From contig CAVYPZ010000008.1 of the NCBI GenBank assembly GCA_963770535.1, positions 1 to 64,000 of the forward strand: a stretch of DNA of 64,000 bases. The letters are read 5' to 3'. A program made the translations under genes and the position numbers. The stretch's first letter is position 1. Each line of letters starts with the position of its first letter. The DNA is from RYN-230 sp963770535. GTDB taxonomy: Bacteria; Actinomycetota; Actinomycetes; Streptosporangiales; Streptosporangiaceae. Positions 8,086-15,850 of the stretch are shown in pieces. The notes under the pieces were generated by a model that saw only the letters and a program-made list of their open reading frames with translations, was not told the DNA's origin and did not search any database.

Positions 8086-8433
8086 GTGGCGCAGACAGGT
8101 CTGCCGGAACTAGATGTGGCCCGAGTGCGCCGCTGGTGCGACCAGCGTGTCCCGGCGCATCTTCGCGACCAGATCCGAGTGGAATGCGATCTCGCGCCCC
8201 GCCACCTGACGATCGTCGAGTGCCGGCCGCCCTGGCATCAGGACGCGGGCGCGGAATGGACCAGGTTCCCGATCGCCCGGTTCCGCTACACCAAGGCAAC
8301 CGGGCGCTGGTCGCTGTTCTGGCGCGATCGCAACCTGCGCTTCCACTTCTATGACCGGCTCGCCGCGTCACCGCGCGTTGACGAGATCCTGCAGGAAATC
8401 GATCGCGATCCCACCGGCATCTTCTGGGGATAG
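8086..8433 (+). CDS. DUF3024 family protein
   Basis: A 115-residue protein of the DUF3024 family, recognised from VECRPPW, EWTRFPIARFRY, WSLFWRDRNLRFHFYD and the C-terminal EIDRDPTGIFWG. Function unknown; members often sit near TA and restriction loci. The start is GTG at 8086. It is flanked by the HNH gene and an AbrB/RelE-like TA module. Confidence 0.85.
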   Translation: MAQTGLPELDVARVRRWCDQRVPAHLRDQIRVECDLAPRHLTIVECRPPWHQDAGAEWTRFPIARFRYTKATGRWSLFWRDRNLRFHFYDRLAASPRVDEILQEIDRDPTGIFWG

Positions 8434-8600
8434 CAAGCCACAGCGCCGGGCCGGTGGCTTCCCGGCCACCGTCGCACACCCTACGTGCGCGGCCGCCCGT
8501 GGCGCGGAAAGCCTGCGTGGCTCCATCTCGAACCGGGCGCTTGGGCCGTGGGCTGAGGCTCAGCCTGACATCAGCCAGTCAGGCCTGCAGCCAACAGTGA

Positions 8601-8632
8601 TACAGTAGGAGAGTAGGAAAATCTGATTTCCT
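8601..8632 (+). promoter_or_regulatory. promoter and imperfect operator of TA module copy 1
   Basis: TACAGT (8601-8606) is a plausible -10. The following AGGAAAATCTGATTTCCT region is an imperfect version of the perfect 17-base dyad upstream of the second copy (61448-61464). Conservation of this region together with the genes supports a role in autoregulation. Confidence 0.5.
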
Positions 8633-8642
8633 GGAGTGCGTA

Positions 8643-8978
8643 ATGGGCATGCCCGCGGCCAAGATGGAACCGGAGCCTCGCCTGCGGACCAGGGCGAAGG
8701 TCCGGCACAAGGCGCAGCTCACCCTGCCCGAGGAGATCCGCCAGGCCCTTCACATCGGTGAGGGCGATGAGGTGGAATTCGCCGTGCACGCCGACGGCAC
8801 CGTCACGATCCGCGGTTACGTGTCCATCCCCACGGATCAGGCATGGTTCTTCACGCCTGAGTGGCTGGCCGGCGAGCGGGAAGCCGACGAGGACATCGCA
8901 GCCGGACGCGGCACCGTCCACGAGTCCGCCGAGGACATGTTCGCTCACCTCGATTCGCTCGGCTCAACAGACGAGTGA
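8643..8978 (+). CDS. AbrB/MazE-like antitoxin, copy 1
   Basis: A 111-residue protein with an AbrB/SpoVT swapped-hairpin DNA-binding domain at residues ~15-58 (RHKAQLTLPEEIRQALHIG, GDEVEFAVHADGTVTIRG) and an acidic helical tail (EREADEDIAAGRGTVHESAEDMF) suited to toxin binding. Its stop overlaps the toxin ATG (TGATG). A near-identical copy is at 61474-61809. It should repress its own promoter and neutralise the toxin at 8978. Confidence 0.88.
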   Translation: MGMPAAKMEPEPRLRTRAKVRHKAQLTLPEEIRQALHIGEGDEVEFAVHADGTVTIRGYVSIPTDQAWFFTPEWLAGEREADEDIAAGRGTVHESAEDMFAHLDSLGSTDE

Positions 8979-9286
8979 TGCCGACCTTCGAAACGCTCCC
9001 CCGCTTCGAGCGCGACTGGAAGCACCTCACCGCACAGCAGCAGGCGACCTTCCGCAAGGTCATCACTGACGCGTTCGTGCCGGACCTGGCCGCGCCTGAC
9101 CGCCCGTTCCGCCCCGGGTTGCGCGTCAAAGGCGTGACCGCCCACCCCGGCGTGTTCGAGATGACCTGGGACAACGACGGCCGCGCGACATTCAGCTACG
9201 GCGAAGAGCGCATCCCCGGCCAGGCCCATATCATCTGGCGGCGGGTCGGCACCCACGCAATCTTCACCCCACCGCCCGGCCCATAG
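8978..9286 (+). CDS. RelE-like mRNA-interferase-type toxin, copy 1
   Basis: A 102-residue basic protein with RelE/YoeB-like order: LPRFERDWKHLTAQQQATFRKV (two-helix hairpin), FRPGLRVKGV, GVFEMTWDNDGRATFSYG and HIIWRRVGTHAIF. The family cleaves ribosome-bound mRNA. ATG at 8978 overlaps the antitoxin stop. A second copy is at 61809-62117 with about nine in ten residues identical by eye. Confidence 0.83.
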   Translation: MPTFETLPRFERDWKHLTAQQQATFRKVITDAFVPDLAAPDRPFRPGLRVKGVTAHPGVFEMTWDNDGRATFSYGEERIPGQAHIIWRRVGTHAIFTPPPGP

Positions 9287-10106
9287 CCTCGGCCATGCGG
9301 TGGCGGGCCCAGCGGCGGGAGGTCTTGCCAAACATGGCGGCGAGCTTGCGCTCAGACAGCGGCTTCCCGCTGTCGATGCTGGCGCGGTAGGCGGCCGCCG
9401 CCGCCTCGTTGATGCCCTTCGCACCTACTTCGCCGACGGCGTCAGCTCCGTCCACGTCGAGCCAGCCGGTCGTCTCCTGGGCCATGGGCGGGTACCCCCG
9501 GTCCGCCTCAAGCACATTTGGTCCGCTGGCCCAGCCCGAGCCAATTACCGCACCGACGCAACGGGCTTCTGGACCAGCATGCCTAGGATGGCTGCCCGAC
9601 CCTTCTATGTCGGCCGGTGGTTCCTGGTCACCGACGGGAACCAGCCGCAGTCCGGTGACTGGTTGGTCCGCTGGCCCGCCTGCCTGATTCACTGCTGGTT
9701 CGCGGGCCACGGCGCCAGCGGCAGCGGTCCGGATAAGCCAGAGCAAGAGCTCGTAGCTGCCCACGAGGCTGGCTGCGGGCCAGGCGGCGACAGCCGCGCC
9801 GACTGGTCCGTGGGACCACCCGTGGGCCACGTTCGCGGCCAGGGTGGCCACGATGCCGAGGGCCAGCAGCCACCGGGCCAGGCCCGGCACCGGAAGCCGG
9901 TGCCGGGCCGCGTACAGCACGACCATCGAGGATGAGTACACGAGCCCGTCGATCGTGGCGGGCTCCAGCCGGGCGGTGATCCCGGTCTCGCCATGGGCGC
10001 GGACCACCTCGAAGGCATGCCAGTAGGACACGTAGGCGGCGATCCCCGCCACGCCGAGAACGGCGACCGCGGTGGAAACCCGGATCGCCCGGTCGGCGCC
10101 GCTCAC
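9264..10106 (-). CDS. DUF2637 membrane protein of an integrative element
   Basis: A 280-residue protein. The N-terminal half holds four hydrophobic segments (VAVLGVAGIAAYVSYWHAF, GLVYSSSMVVLYAA, WLLALGIVATLAANVAHG, PAASLVGSYELLLWLI), the DUF2637 pattern of actinomycete conjugative-element spread proteins. The C-terminal ~60 residues are a cytosolic helical domain (LSERKLAAMFGKTSRRWARHRM) resembling the helix-turn-helix end of related proteins. The GTG at 10106 is preferred because it overlaps the upstream stop as GTGA. Its 3' end runs 23 bases past the convergent toxin stop. Confidence 0.8.
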   Translation of the reverse strand: MSGADRAIRVSTAVAVLGVAGIAAYVSYWHAFEVVRAHGETGITARLEPATIDGLVYSSSMVVLYAARHRLPVPGLARWLLALGIVATLAANVAHGWSHGPVGAAVAAWPAASLVGSYELLLWLIRTAAAGAVAREPAVNQAGGPADQPVTGLRLVPVGDQEPPADIEGSGSHPRHAGPEARCVGAVIGSGWASGPNVLEADRGYPPMAQETTGWLDVDGADAVGEVGAKGINEAAAAAYRASIDSGKPLSERKLAAMFGKTSRRWARHRMAEAMGRAVG

Positions 10107-10627
10107 CGCTCCGCCGCCTCCCAGCCGACCCGGCGGCCGGTCACAATCCATGCGCCTCCCAAGCCGAAGGGCGAGACCTCAAACCAAAGCGCGTCGAGCA
10201 CCTCGGACAGCGCGCCGTTCATGACGCCCTGCGCGCCCTGGTACTCCCGCCACCGGCCCCAGTCCAGGGACAGCAGGTCGTGGGTGGTCCAGGAGACCAC
10301 CACCCCGCCACGCCCATCCGGGTCATGGCCACGCGCGACGGGCACCAGGCACACGCCGCCGAGCCGGTACAGCGGATGGCTCTGGGCGCAGTGGTGCAGG
10401 GTGAACCCGGCCTCGGTCAGCGCCCGGGCGATATCGCGGGCCAGCGGCGCCAGCGGGTCAGAGGCAGGCAGCGGACGGCCGTAGGCATCGGCCAGCCTGG
10501 CCATCGCCTCGGCGAATTCGGCAGTCTCGGCGAGCGCCCGCAGCGGCCCGAGGTCCGGCGGCTCCAAACCGAGATAATCCTCTTCCGCGTATCCCTTCCG
10601 CAGCTGGCTGAGACGGTCTTCAGGCAT
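10103..10627 (-). CDS. hypothetical protein of an integrative element
   Basis: A 174-residue soluble protein without a recognised domain. The ATG at 10627 has a strong AAGGAGGAG 7-8 bases upstream. It is translationally coupled to the DUF2637 gene (GTGA overlap), and such pairs occur in actinomycete integrative and conjugative elements. No integrase, excisionase or FtsK-like transfer gene is left beside it, so the element is a remnant. Confidence 0.72.
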   Translation of the reverse strand: MPEDRLSQLRKGYAEEDYLGLEPPDLGPLRALAETAEFAEAMARLADAYGRPLPASDPLAPLARDIARALTEAGFTLHHCAQSHPLYRLGGVCLVPVARGHDPDGRGGVVVSWTTHDLLSLDWGRWREYQGAQGVMNGALSEVLDALWFEVSPFGLGGAWIVTGRRVGWEAAER

Positions 10628-10662
10628 GACACTCCTCCTTGATCAATTGGGAGGAATTTGGG

Positions 10663-10683
10663 AGATCATCTTCTGGATGATCT
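10663..10683. promoter_or_regulatory. inverted repeat upstream of element gene
   Basis: AGATCATC (10663-10670) and GATGATCT (10676-10683) make a perfect 8-bp dyad with a 5-base spacer, 36 bases before the ATG at 10627. It is placed as an operator or promoter element for the two-gene remnant. Confidence 0.45.
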
Positions 10684-10780
10684 TTCCTAAACCGCTCCCA
10701 ACCGTTTTGAAGAGGAGCCTCTGAGCTGGCCTTTCTCAAATCACCAGTGGTAGCCGAAGGCGCAGTATGCCTTTCGCATC

Positions 10781-10814
10781 GAGGGGGTCAGGGGTTCGAA
10801 TCCCCTCAGCTCCG
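10781..10814 (+). other. tRNA/tmRNA 3'-end fragment, att-like site
   Basis: AGGGG TTCGAAT CCCCT (10790-10806) is a perfect T-arm, followed by CAGCTCC and a discriminator G, the 3' half of an acceptor stem. CAGCTCC pairs with GGAGCTG or GGGGCTG, the latter being the usual tmRNA 5' end. A full tRNA is not supported: the 7-base loop GCAGTAT upstream lacks U33 and there is no normal D-arm. Such 3'-end fragments mark the ends of elements integrated by tyrosine recombinases, which fits the adjoining remnant at 9264-10627. Confidence 0.5.
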
Positions 10815-10924
10815 CTAGGAAATTCAGGTCAGGGCCACGATGGTCCTGGCCTGTCTGTCATTGAAGATCATTTGTCACTGAGATGTCACCGGGACAAAGC
10901 GGCCGCAGGTGATGTGCAAGCCCG

Positions 10925-11275
10925 GTGGCACTGTTGCGTTGGTCGATCCTGCACGATGCCGGGATTGACCCGGCTCCCCGGCGCGAGGGCCCGACCTGGA
11001 AGCAGTTCCTGACGGCTCGCGGCATCGTCGCAGCCTATTTCGTTCACGTGGACACGGTCCTGCTCCAGCGCATCTACGCCCTGCTCGTCGTCGAGCACGG
11101 CATTCGTCGTGTTCACCTGGCCGGCATCACCGCCAATCCCGACGGCGCATGGACGACGCAAGCAGCACGCAACTTCCTGGTGGACATCGCCAGCGCGGCT
11201 TCAGTCAGGTGGCGGTGGCTTACGGGCCGGCTAGCCGTGGGCGACGATCCCGCGCTTGACGGGGAAGATCACTGA
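10925..11275 (+). pseudogene. integrase-core transposase relic
   Basis: The frame reads LHDAGIDPAPRREGPTWKQFL, then FVHVDTVLLQRIYALLVVE and RRVHLAGITANPDGAWTTQ, recognisable pieces of a DDE (rve) integrase-core transposase. The first Asp (HVDTV) is present. The N-terminal DNA-binding part and the C-terminal catalytic Glu region are lost. The left boundary carries an IS6-like end sequence (10927-10946). Confidence 0.65.
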
Positions 11276-11276
11276 T

Positions 11277-12551
11277 ATGGCACCTGTTTCTGTGGTCATC
11301 ATCGGGGCGGGTGAGCGCGGCGCCGGGTATGCCCGGTGGGTCCGGCGCCACCCGGATCGCGCGTTGGTGGTGGGGGTAGCGGAACCCCATGAAGTGCGCC
11401 GCGCCCGGTGCGCCGCCGGGCACGGCATCCCAGCGCAGAACGTGGCCACGGACTGGAGAGATCTGGCCGGCCGCGCCCGTTTCGCCGACGCGGTGCTGAT
11501 CTGCACGCAGGATCGGATGCATGTCGAGCCGGCCGAGGCGTTCGCCGCGGCGGGGTATCACATCCTGCTGGAAAAGCCGATGGCGCCGGACGAGGCGGGG
11601 TGCCGGCGGATCGTGGCGGCGGTGGAGAAGTCCGGGGTCATGCTGGCGGTCGGCCACGTTATGCGGTACACGCCGTACACGCGCGCCGTCAGACAAGTGG
11701 TCGGCTCTGGGCAGCTGGGTGACATCATGAGCGTGGAGCACCTGGAGCCGGTCGGGTTCTGGCACCAGGCCCACTCCTACGTCCGCGGCAACTGGCGGCG
11801 CGCCGGCCTGGCGGCCTCCATGCTGCTGGCCAAGTCCTGCCACGACCTGGACTGGCTGGCCTGCATCCTGGGCCAGGCGCCGATGCGGGTCGCCAGCTTC
11901 GGCAGCCTGACGCACTTCACCGGCGCTAACCGCCCGGCCGGCGCCGCGGACCGGTGTGTGGCCTGCCCGGTCGAGGCGGACTGCCCGTATTCGGCGCCGC
12001 GGCTGTACCGGGGCCTGCTGGAGCGGGGCGAGCACCGCTGGCCGCTGAGCGCCGTGATCGAGGACTTCACGGCCGCCGCCCTGGAGGAGGCGCTGCGGGA
12101 CGGCCCGTACGGCCGGTGCGTCTACGCCTGCGACAACGATGTCGTCGATCATCAGGTCGTCGCGCTGGAGTTTCCCGGCGCGGCCACGGCCACCTTCACC
12201 ATGACCGCGTTCACCCGGGCCGCCGGGCGCGCCACCCGGCTGTTCGGCACCCGCGGCGAGCTGACCGGTGACGGCCAGGCCATCCGCATCTACGACTTCC
12301 TCACCCGTGCCGAACAGCTGATCACCCCCGCACCGGCAGGCGCGATGAACGCCGCCGAGGGCCACGGCGGCGGCGACGCGGGCCTCATGGACGCGTTCAC
12401 CGCCGCCGTGGCCACCGGGAACCGGGAGCTGATCGAGTCCGGGCCACGCGAATCGCTGGCCAGCCATCTCGCCGTCTTCGCCGCCGAACGAGCCCGCCTG
12501 AACGGCACCGTCGAAACCATCCCGCCGCACCCCGGGCAGGCACGCGCATGA
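11277..12551 (+). CDS. Gfo/Idh/MocA family oxidoreductase
   Basis: A 424-residue NAD(P)-dependent sugar-type dehydrogenase. The Rossmann motif VVIIGAGERGAGYA opens the protein and the family motif LLEKPMAPD follows at about residue 95. The central part has a Cys cluster CVACPVEADC, seen in a subset of the family and possibly a structural metal site. ATG 11277 is chosen (GGGGAAG upstream); an upstream start at 11256 lies inside the transposase relic. It is a complete gene marooned between insertion-sequence debris. Substrate unknown. Confidence 0.85.
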   Translation: MAPVSVVIIGAGERGAGYARWVRRHPDRALVVGVAEPHEVRRARCAAGHGIPAQNVATDWRDLAGRARFADAVLICTQDRMHVEPAEAFAAAGYHILLEKPMAPDEAGCRRIVAAVEKSGVMLAVGHVMRYTPYTRAVRQVVGSGQLGDIMSVEHLEPVGFWHQAHSYVRGNWRRAGLAASMLLAKSCHDLDWLACILGQAPMRVASFGSLTHFTGANRPAGAADRCVACPVEADCPYSAPRLYRGLLERGEHRWPLSAVIEDFTAAALEEALRDGPYGRCVYACDNDVVDHQVVALEFPGAATATFTMTAFTRAAGRATRLFGTRGELTGDGQAIRIYDFLTRAEQLITPAPAGAMNAAEGHGGGDAGLMDAFTAAVATGNRELIESGPRESLASHLAVFAAERARLNGTVETIPPHPGQARA

Positions 12552-12759
12552 TCCAGAACCGGGGTTCCACTGAAACCGTGGAGACTCTTGTAATAGGGAT
12601 CTTGTTTTTAATCCCGGTTCTTCCTTGCCCTATAAGAGCGCCGGAACTCAGGCGTTGTCCAGGTGAGCCCCCGCAGGGCCGTCAGGCCCGAGGAGGAACG
12701 ACCTGGACTGCGCCGGGCACCGGCACATTCTTGAGGGCGGGAGAACCGGGAACATGTCA

Positions 12760-12835
12760 GGCCGCCTCCCCGGCCAGCAGGAGCTTCTCGAAGTCGGCCG
12801 GTGACATCATCTGGCAGGCCGAGTGCCTGCGCCGG
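12760..12835 (-). pseudogene. IS3-type transposase C-terminal relic
   Basis: On the minus strand RRRHSACQ is followed by MMSPADFEKLLLAG and a stop, the C-terminus of IS3-family OrfB/integrase-core transposases. Nothing upstream continues it; an IS6-like end begins at 12834 right at the break, suggesting one insertion sequence landed in another. Confidence 0.5.
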
Positions 12836-13098
12836 CAGTGGTGCGTTGGCCGATCGCTGCAGGCGGGAGACTGGTGCGATGACGGCGTCGGGGCTCATCA
12901 TCGGTGGTTGCCGGCTTCCGGTTTCCGCGGGAGGTGATCGCGGTCGCGGTCCGTTGGTACCTGCGATACGGGCTCTCTTACCGGGACGTGGAGGAACTGC
13001 TGGCCGAGCGCGGCGTCACCGTGGACCATGTCGCTAACGACGTCGCAGCACGCCACCGGCTCCGCACCGCCTTTGACCGGCTGATGATGGCCATCTGA
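12834..13098 (+). pseudogene. IS6-family transposase N-terminal relic with terminal repeat
   Basis: From about 12904 the frame reads FRFPREVIAVAVRWYLRYG and LSYRDVEELLAERGVTVDHV, the characteristic N-terminus of IS6/IS26-family transposases. It then runs into unrelated residues and stops; the DDE catalytic domain is missing. GGCAGTGGTGCGTTGGCCGA (12834-12853) resembles an IS6 terminal repeat and matches 17 of 20 bases of 10927-10946. Confidence 0.6.
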
Positions 13099-13223
13099 TC
13101 ACCTGTCATCCTGGTCAGCGCGCTATGCCATGCCCACCGATCGGCCAATGCAGCACTGCCCCTCGGTGCCACCACCAGCGCTACGGCCGCCCGTTGGCCC
13201 GGCCCTCGACCGAACCGTCGCAG

Positions 13224-14498
13224 CTAAGAAATCCTGACCGGGAAGCGCTTCAGGCCGTTGGTGAAGTTGGACCGGATCCGGGCCGGCGGGCCGTCCGGTT
13301 CCAGCCGCGGCAGCACCGGCATGAGTTCGCGCAGCAGCACCCGCAGTTCCAGCCGGGCCAGATGCTCGCCCAGGCAGCGGTGCGGGCCGCCGCGGCCGAA
13401 CGTGGTGTGCGGGTTGGGCGAGCGGCGCAGGTCGAGCCGGTCCGGATCGCGGAACACCGCCTCGTCGCGGTTCGCCGACGTGTACCAGACCACCACCTTG
13501 TCACCGGCGGCGATCCTTGTCCCGCTGAGCTCGGCCGCCCGGGTGGCGGTCCGGCGGAAGTGATGCAGCGGCGTGGTCCAGCGCAGGAGCTCCTCGATGG
13601 CCAGCCGCCAGCCCCGGTCGTCAGCCTCCCGCAGCACGGCCACCTGGTCGGGATGTTCGAGCAGGGCCTGCACGCCGAGGGCGATCGCCTGCCTGGTCGT
13701 CTCGTTGCCCGCGACGACGAGCAGCAGGAACATCACATCGATTTCGTGCGGCGGCAACGGGGCGCCCCCGATGGACCCGTGCACGAGCGCGGACATGAGG
13801 TCAGGGCCCGGCCGGCGCCGCCGCTCGGCGGCGAGAGCCTGGCTGTACTCGAACATCTCCAGCGCAGCCGGACTGCGGAATGGCAGCAGGCGGTACTGCT
13901 CGCTCTGCCCGCCGTCGAGGAGCACAGCGGCCAGGTCGGGGTCGGTGTTGGCGATCATCTGGTCGCCGAGCCTGATCAGCAGGCCCTCGTCCTCCTCGGG
14001 CACGCCGAGCAGCCGGCACAGAACTTTGATCGGGACGGCCGCGGCGACCTGCTCGACGAAGTCGAACCGCTCCCGGGCGAGCGCCCCGTCGAGGACCTGG
14101 CGGCTGACCGCCCCGACCAGTTCCTCATAGTCCCGCACGGAGCGGACGGTGAACGGCTCCGACACCAGGGAGCGCTGCTGCGTGTGCCGGGGCGGATCGG
14201 TATCAATCATGGAACGCCGCGCCGCCAGCGCGTCGGGCGCCAGGTCCTCCAGCGCGCTGGCGCCGGTCTCCGAGGAGAACGTGGCCCAGTCCCGGGACAC
14301 GGACACGACGTCGGCGTGCGCGGTCACCGCCCAGAATCCACGACCCTGGCGCTCCGGCTGCCAGTGCACCGGATCGGCGCGGCGCAGCATGTCAAACCAT
14401 TCGTACGGGACCCGCTCGGCAAACGCATCGATGTCGGACAGGTCGATCGCAGACAGATCGATCCCGGGCCGTGCCCCGGTAGCGGCGGAGGCGGTCAC
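13224..14498 (-). CDS. cytochrome P450
   Basis: A 424-residue soluble bacterial P450. Motifs: AGNET in the I helix (263-267), the ExxR pair in EELLR (302-306), and the haem loop FGRGGPHRCLGEHL with Cys375 as haem ligand. By its haem loop it resembles the CYP124/125/142-like group, which oxidises lipids or sterols, but the substrate is not determinable. It is the last gene of a four-gene operon; its GTG start overlaps the upstream ligase stop (GTGA). A ferredoxin partner is not encoded nearby. Confidence 0.95.
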   Translation of the reverse strand: MTASAATGARPGIDLSAIDLSDIDAFAERVPYEWFDMLRRADPVHWQPERQGRGFWAVTAHADVVSVSRDWATFSSETGASALEDLAPDALAARRSMIDTDPPRHTQQRSLVSEPFTVRSVRDYEELVGAVSRQVLDGALARERFDFVEQVAAAVPIKVLCRLLGVPEEDEGLLIRLGDQMIANTDPDLAAVLLDGGQSEQYRLLPFRSPAALEMFEYSQALAAERRRRPGPDLMSALVHGSIGGAPLPPHEIDVMFLLLVVAGNETTRQAIALGVQALLEHPDQVAVLREADDRGWRLAIEELLRWTTPLHHFRRTATRAAELSGTRIAAGDKVVVWYTSANRDEAVFRDPDRLDLRRSPNPHTTFGRGGPHRCLGEHLARLELRVLLRELMPVLPRLEPDGPPARIRSNFTNGLKRFPVRIS

Positions 14499-15850
14499 GC
14501 AAGGTCCAGGTAGCGGTCGCGCTCCCAGCCGGTCACCTCGGTCAGGTATGCGTCCCAGTCCCGCAGGACAAGCAGGGTGTAGTCGTGCACCGCGTCGTCA
14601 CCGAGCAGGTCCGTGATCCGCTTGTCCGCGCGGGCCAGTTCGACCGCCTCGGCGGGCGTGCGGGGCAGCGGCTGCCCGCTGGTGTAGAGGTCGCCCGATC
14701 CCCGTCCTGGCGTTTCGTCACCGTCTTCCAGGCCTGCGACCACCGCCGCCAGCAGCCCGGCGACGGCCCAGTAGGCGTTGGCATCGGCCCCGGGAGTGCG
14801 CAGCTCGATGCGGGTCGCCGTGTCCGCCTCCACCAGCGAGCGCACCGCCGCGGTCCGGTTGTCGCCACCCCAGCTCGCCGTGGCTGGCGCATACGACCTG
14901 GCCTCGAAGCGCTTGTAGGAGTTGACGGTCGGCGCGCCGAAGACGGTGATGGCCGGCAAGTGGCGGACCACTCCCGCGATCGCCCCCCGCATGAGCGGGT
15001 TCTCCGCGCCCGCTTCCGGGGCGAACGCGGGCGTCCCATCCCGCCACAGCGACACGTGCAGGTGCATGGAGCTTCCGGACAGGCCCGGGAATGGCTTGGC
15101 CATGAACGTGGCCCGGGCGCCGGCGGCCCGGGCCAGGGCGCGCACCGCGTATTTCAGCCGGAAGCCATCGTCGGCCGCGCTGAGCGGATCGCCATGATGG
15201 ATGTTGATCTCCACCTGACCGGGCCCGTACTCGCTGGTCACCGCCTCAACCGGCAGGTAACCAGCCAGCCCGTCAGTGACCTGGCTGAGCACTGGGTCGA
15301 GCTCGTTTAGCTTTTCCAGCGAGTAGCAGTGGACCGGGCCCGCCAACGGCTGGCCGGCCTGATCCAGCAGGTAGAACTCGATCTCCACCCCGACCTCGGC
15401 CTGGTAGCCGAGCCCGGCCAGGCGGGCGATGACCTGCCGCAGCACGGTGCGGGGGGCGGTCCGGACCGGGTCCCCGCCATGGTCCACCACGTCACTGAGC
15501 ACCTGGCCCCCGCCCCGCCGCCAGGGCAGCAGCCGGAACGTGCCGGGCTCTGGCACCGCGTACAGGTCGGGGAACCCGGTGTGCCAGTCCGTGAGCCGCG
15601 CCCCTTCATGGACAGTGGCCACGACGTCCCAGCTGAGCGTCGCGTCGCAGAACCCGACCCGCTCGCTGGCCAGGCGCTCCAGGAAACCGCCCGCGGGCAG
15701 GCGCTTGCCCAAGGTGTGGCCGAGATGGTCGGCCCAGGCGACCTCGATGTCCGTGACGGAGCCGGCCTCGATCGCGGCCGTGATCTCGCCGGCACCCGCC
15801 GCGGCGGCACCCGCCGCGGCAGCACCGGCCGGAGCGGTGCCCGGGGTCAT
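14495..15850 (-). CDS. glutamine-synthetase-like ligase (PuuA/GlnA-like)
   Basis: A 451-residue GS-fold ligase. Visible GS features are VEIEFYLLD (ATP/metal Glu residues), GQVEINIHHGDPL, SSMHLHVSL, GAPTVNSYKRFEARSY and the C-terminal RIELRTPGADANAYWAVA. The divergence from GlnA1 and its pairing with an APC permease point to gamma-glutamylation of an amine (putrescine- or ethanolamine-type, as PuuA or GlnA4) rather than ammonia assimilation (inference). The first ~20 residues are an Ala/Gly-rich lead. Start overlaps the permease stop by ATGA. Confidence 0.88.
   Translation of the reverse strand: MTPGTAPAGAAAAGAAAAGAGEITAAIEAGSVTDIEVAWADHLGHTLGKRLPAGGFLERLASERVGFCDATLSWDVVATVHEGARLTDWHTGFPDLYAVPEPGTFRLLPWRRGGGQVLSDVVDHGGDPVRTAPRTVLRQVIARLAGLGYQAEVGVEIEFYLLDQAGQPLAGPVHCYSLEKLNELDPVLSQVTDGLAGYLPVEAVTSEYGPGQVEINIHHGDPLSAADDGFRLKYAVRALARAAGARATFMAKPFPGLSGSSMHLHVSLWRDGTPAFAPEAGAENPLMRGAIAGVVRHLPAITVFGAPTVNSYKRFEARSYAPATASWGGDNRTAAVRSLVEADTATRIELRTPGADANAYWAVAGLLAAVVAGLEDGDETPGRGSGDLYTSGQPLPRTPAEAVELARADKRITDLLGDDAVHDYTLLVLRDWDAYLTEVTGWERDRYLDLA

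Larger units (their letters stand above)
12552..13223. other. insertion-sequence graveyard
   Basis: Besides the two transposase relics at 12760-12835 and 12834-13098 this ~670-base interval holds no supported gene. It separates the oxidoreductase gene from the convergent P450 gene. Confidence 0.5.

Noticed and set aside
10717..10814. Complete ~91-nt tRNA with AAGGC/GCCTT anticodon stem
   Set aside because: The loop GCAGTAT lacks U33, the D-arm is not typical and the first acceptor pair mismatches; only the 3' end is supported.
13125..14513. 462-codon plus-strand frame opposite the P450
   Set aside because: The minus strand has the full P450 haem loop and I-helix motif.
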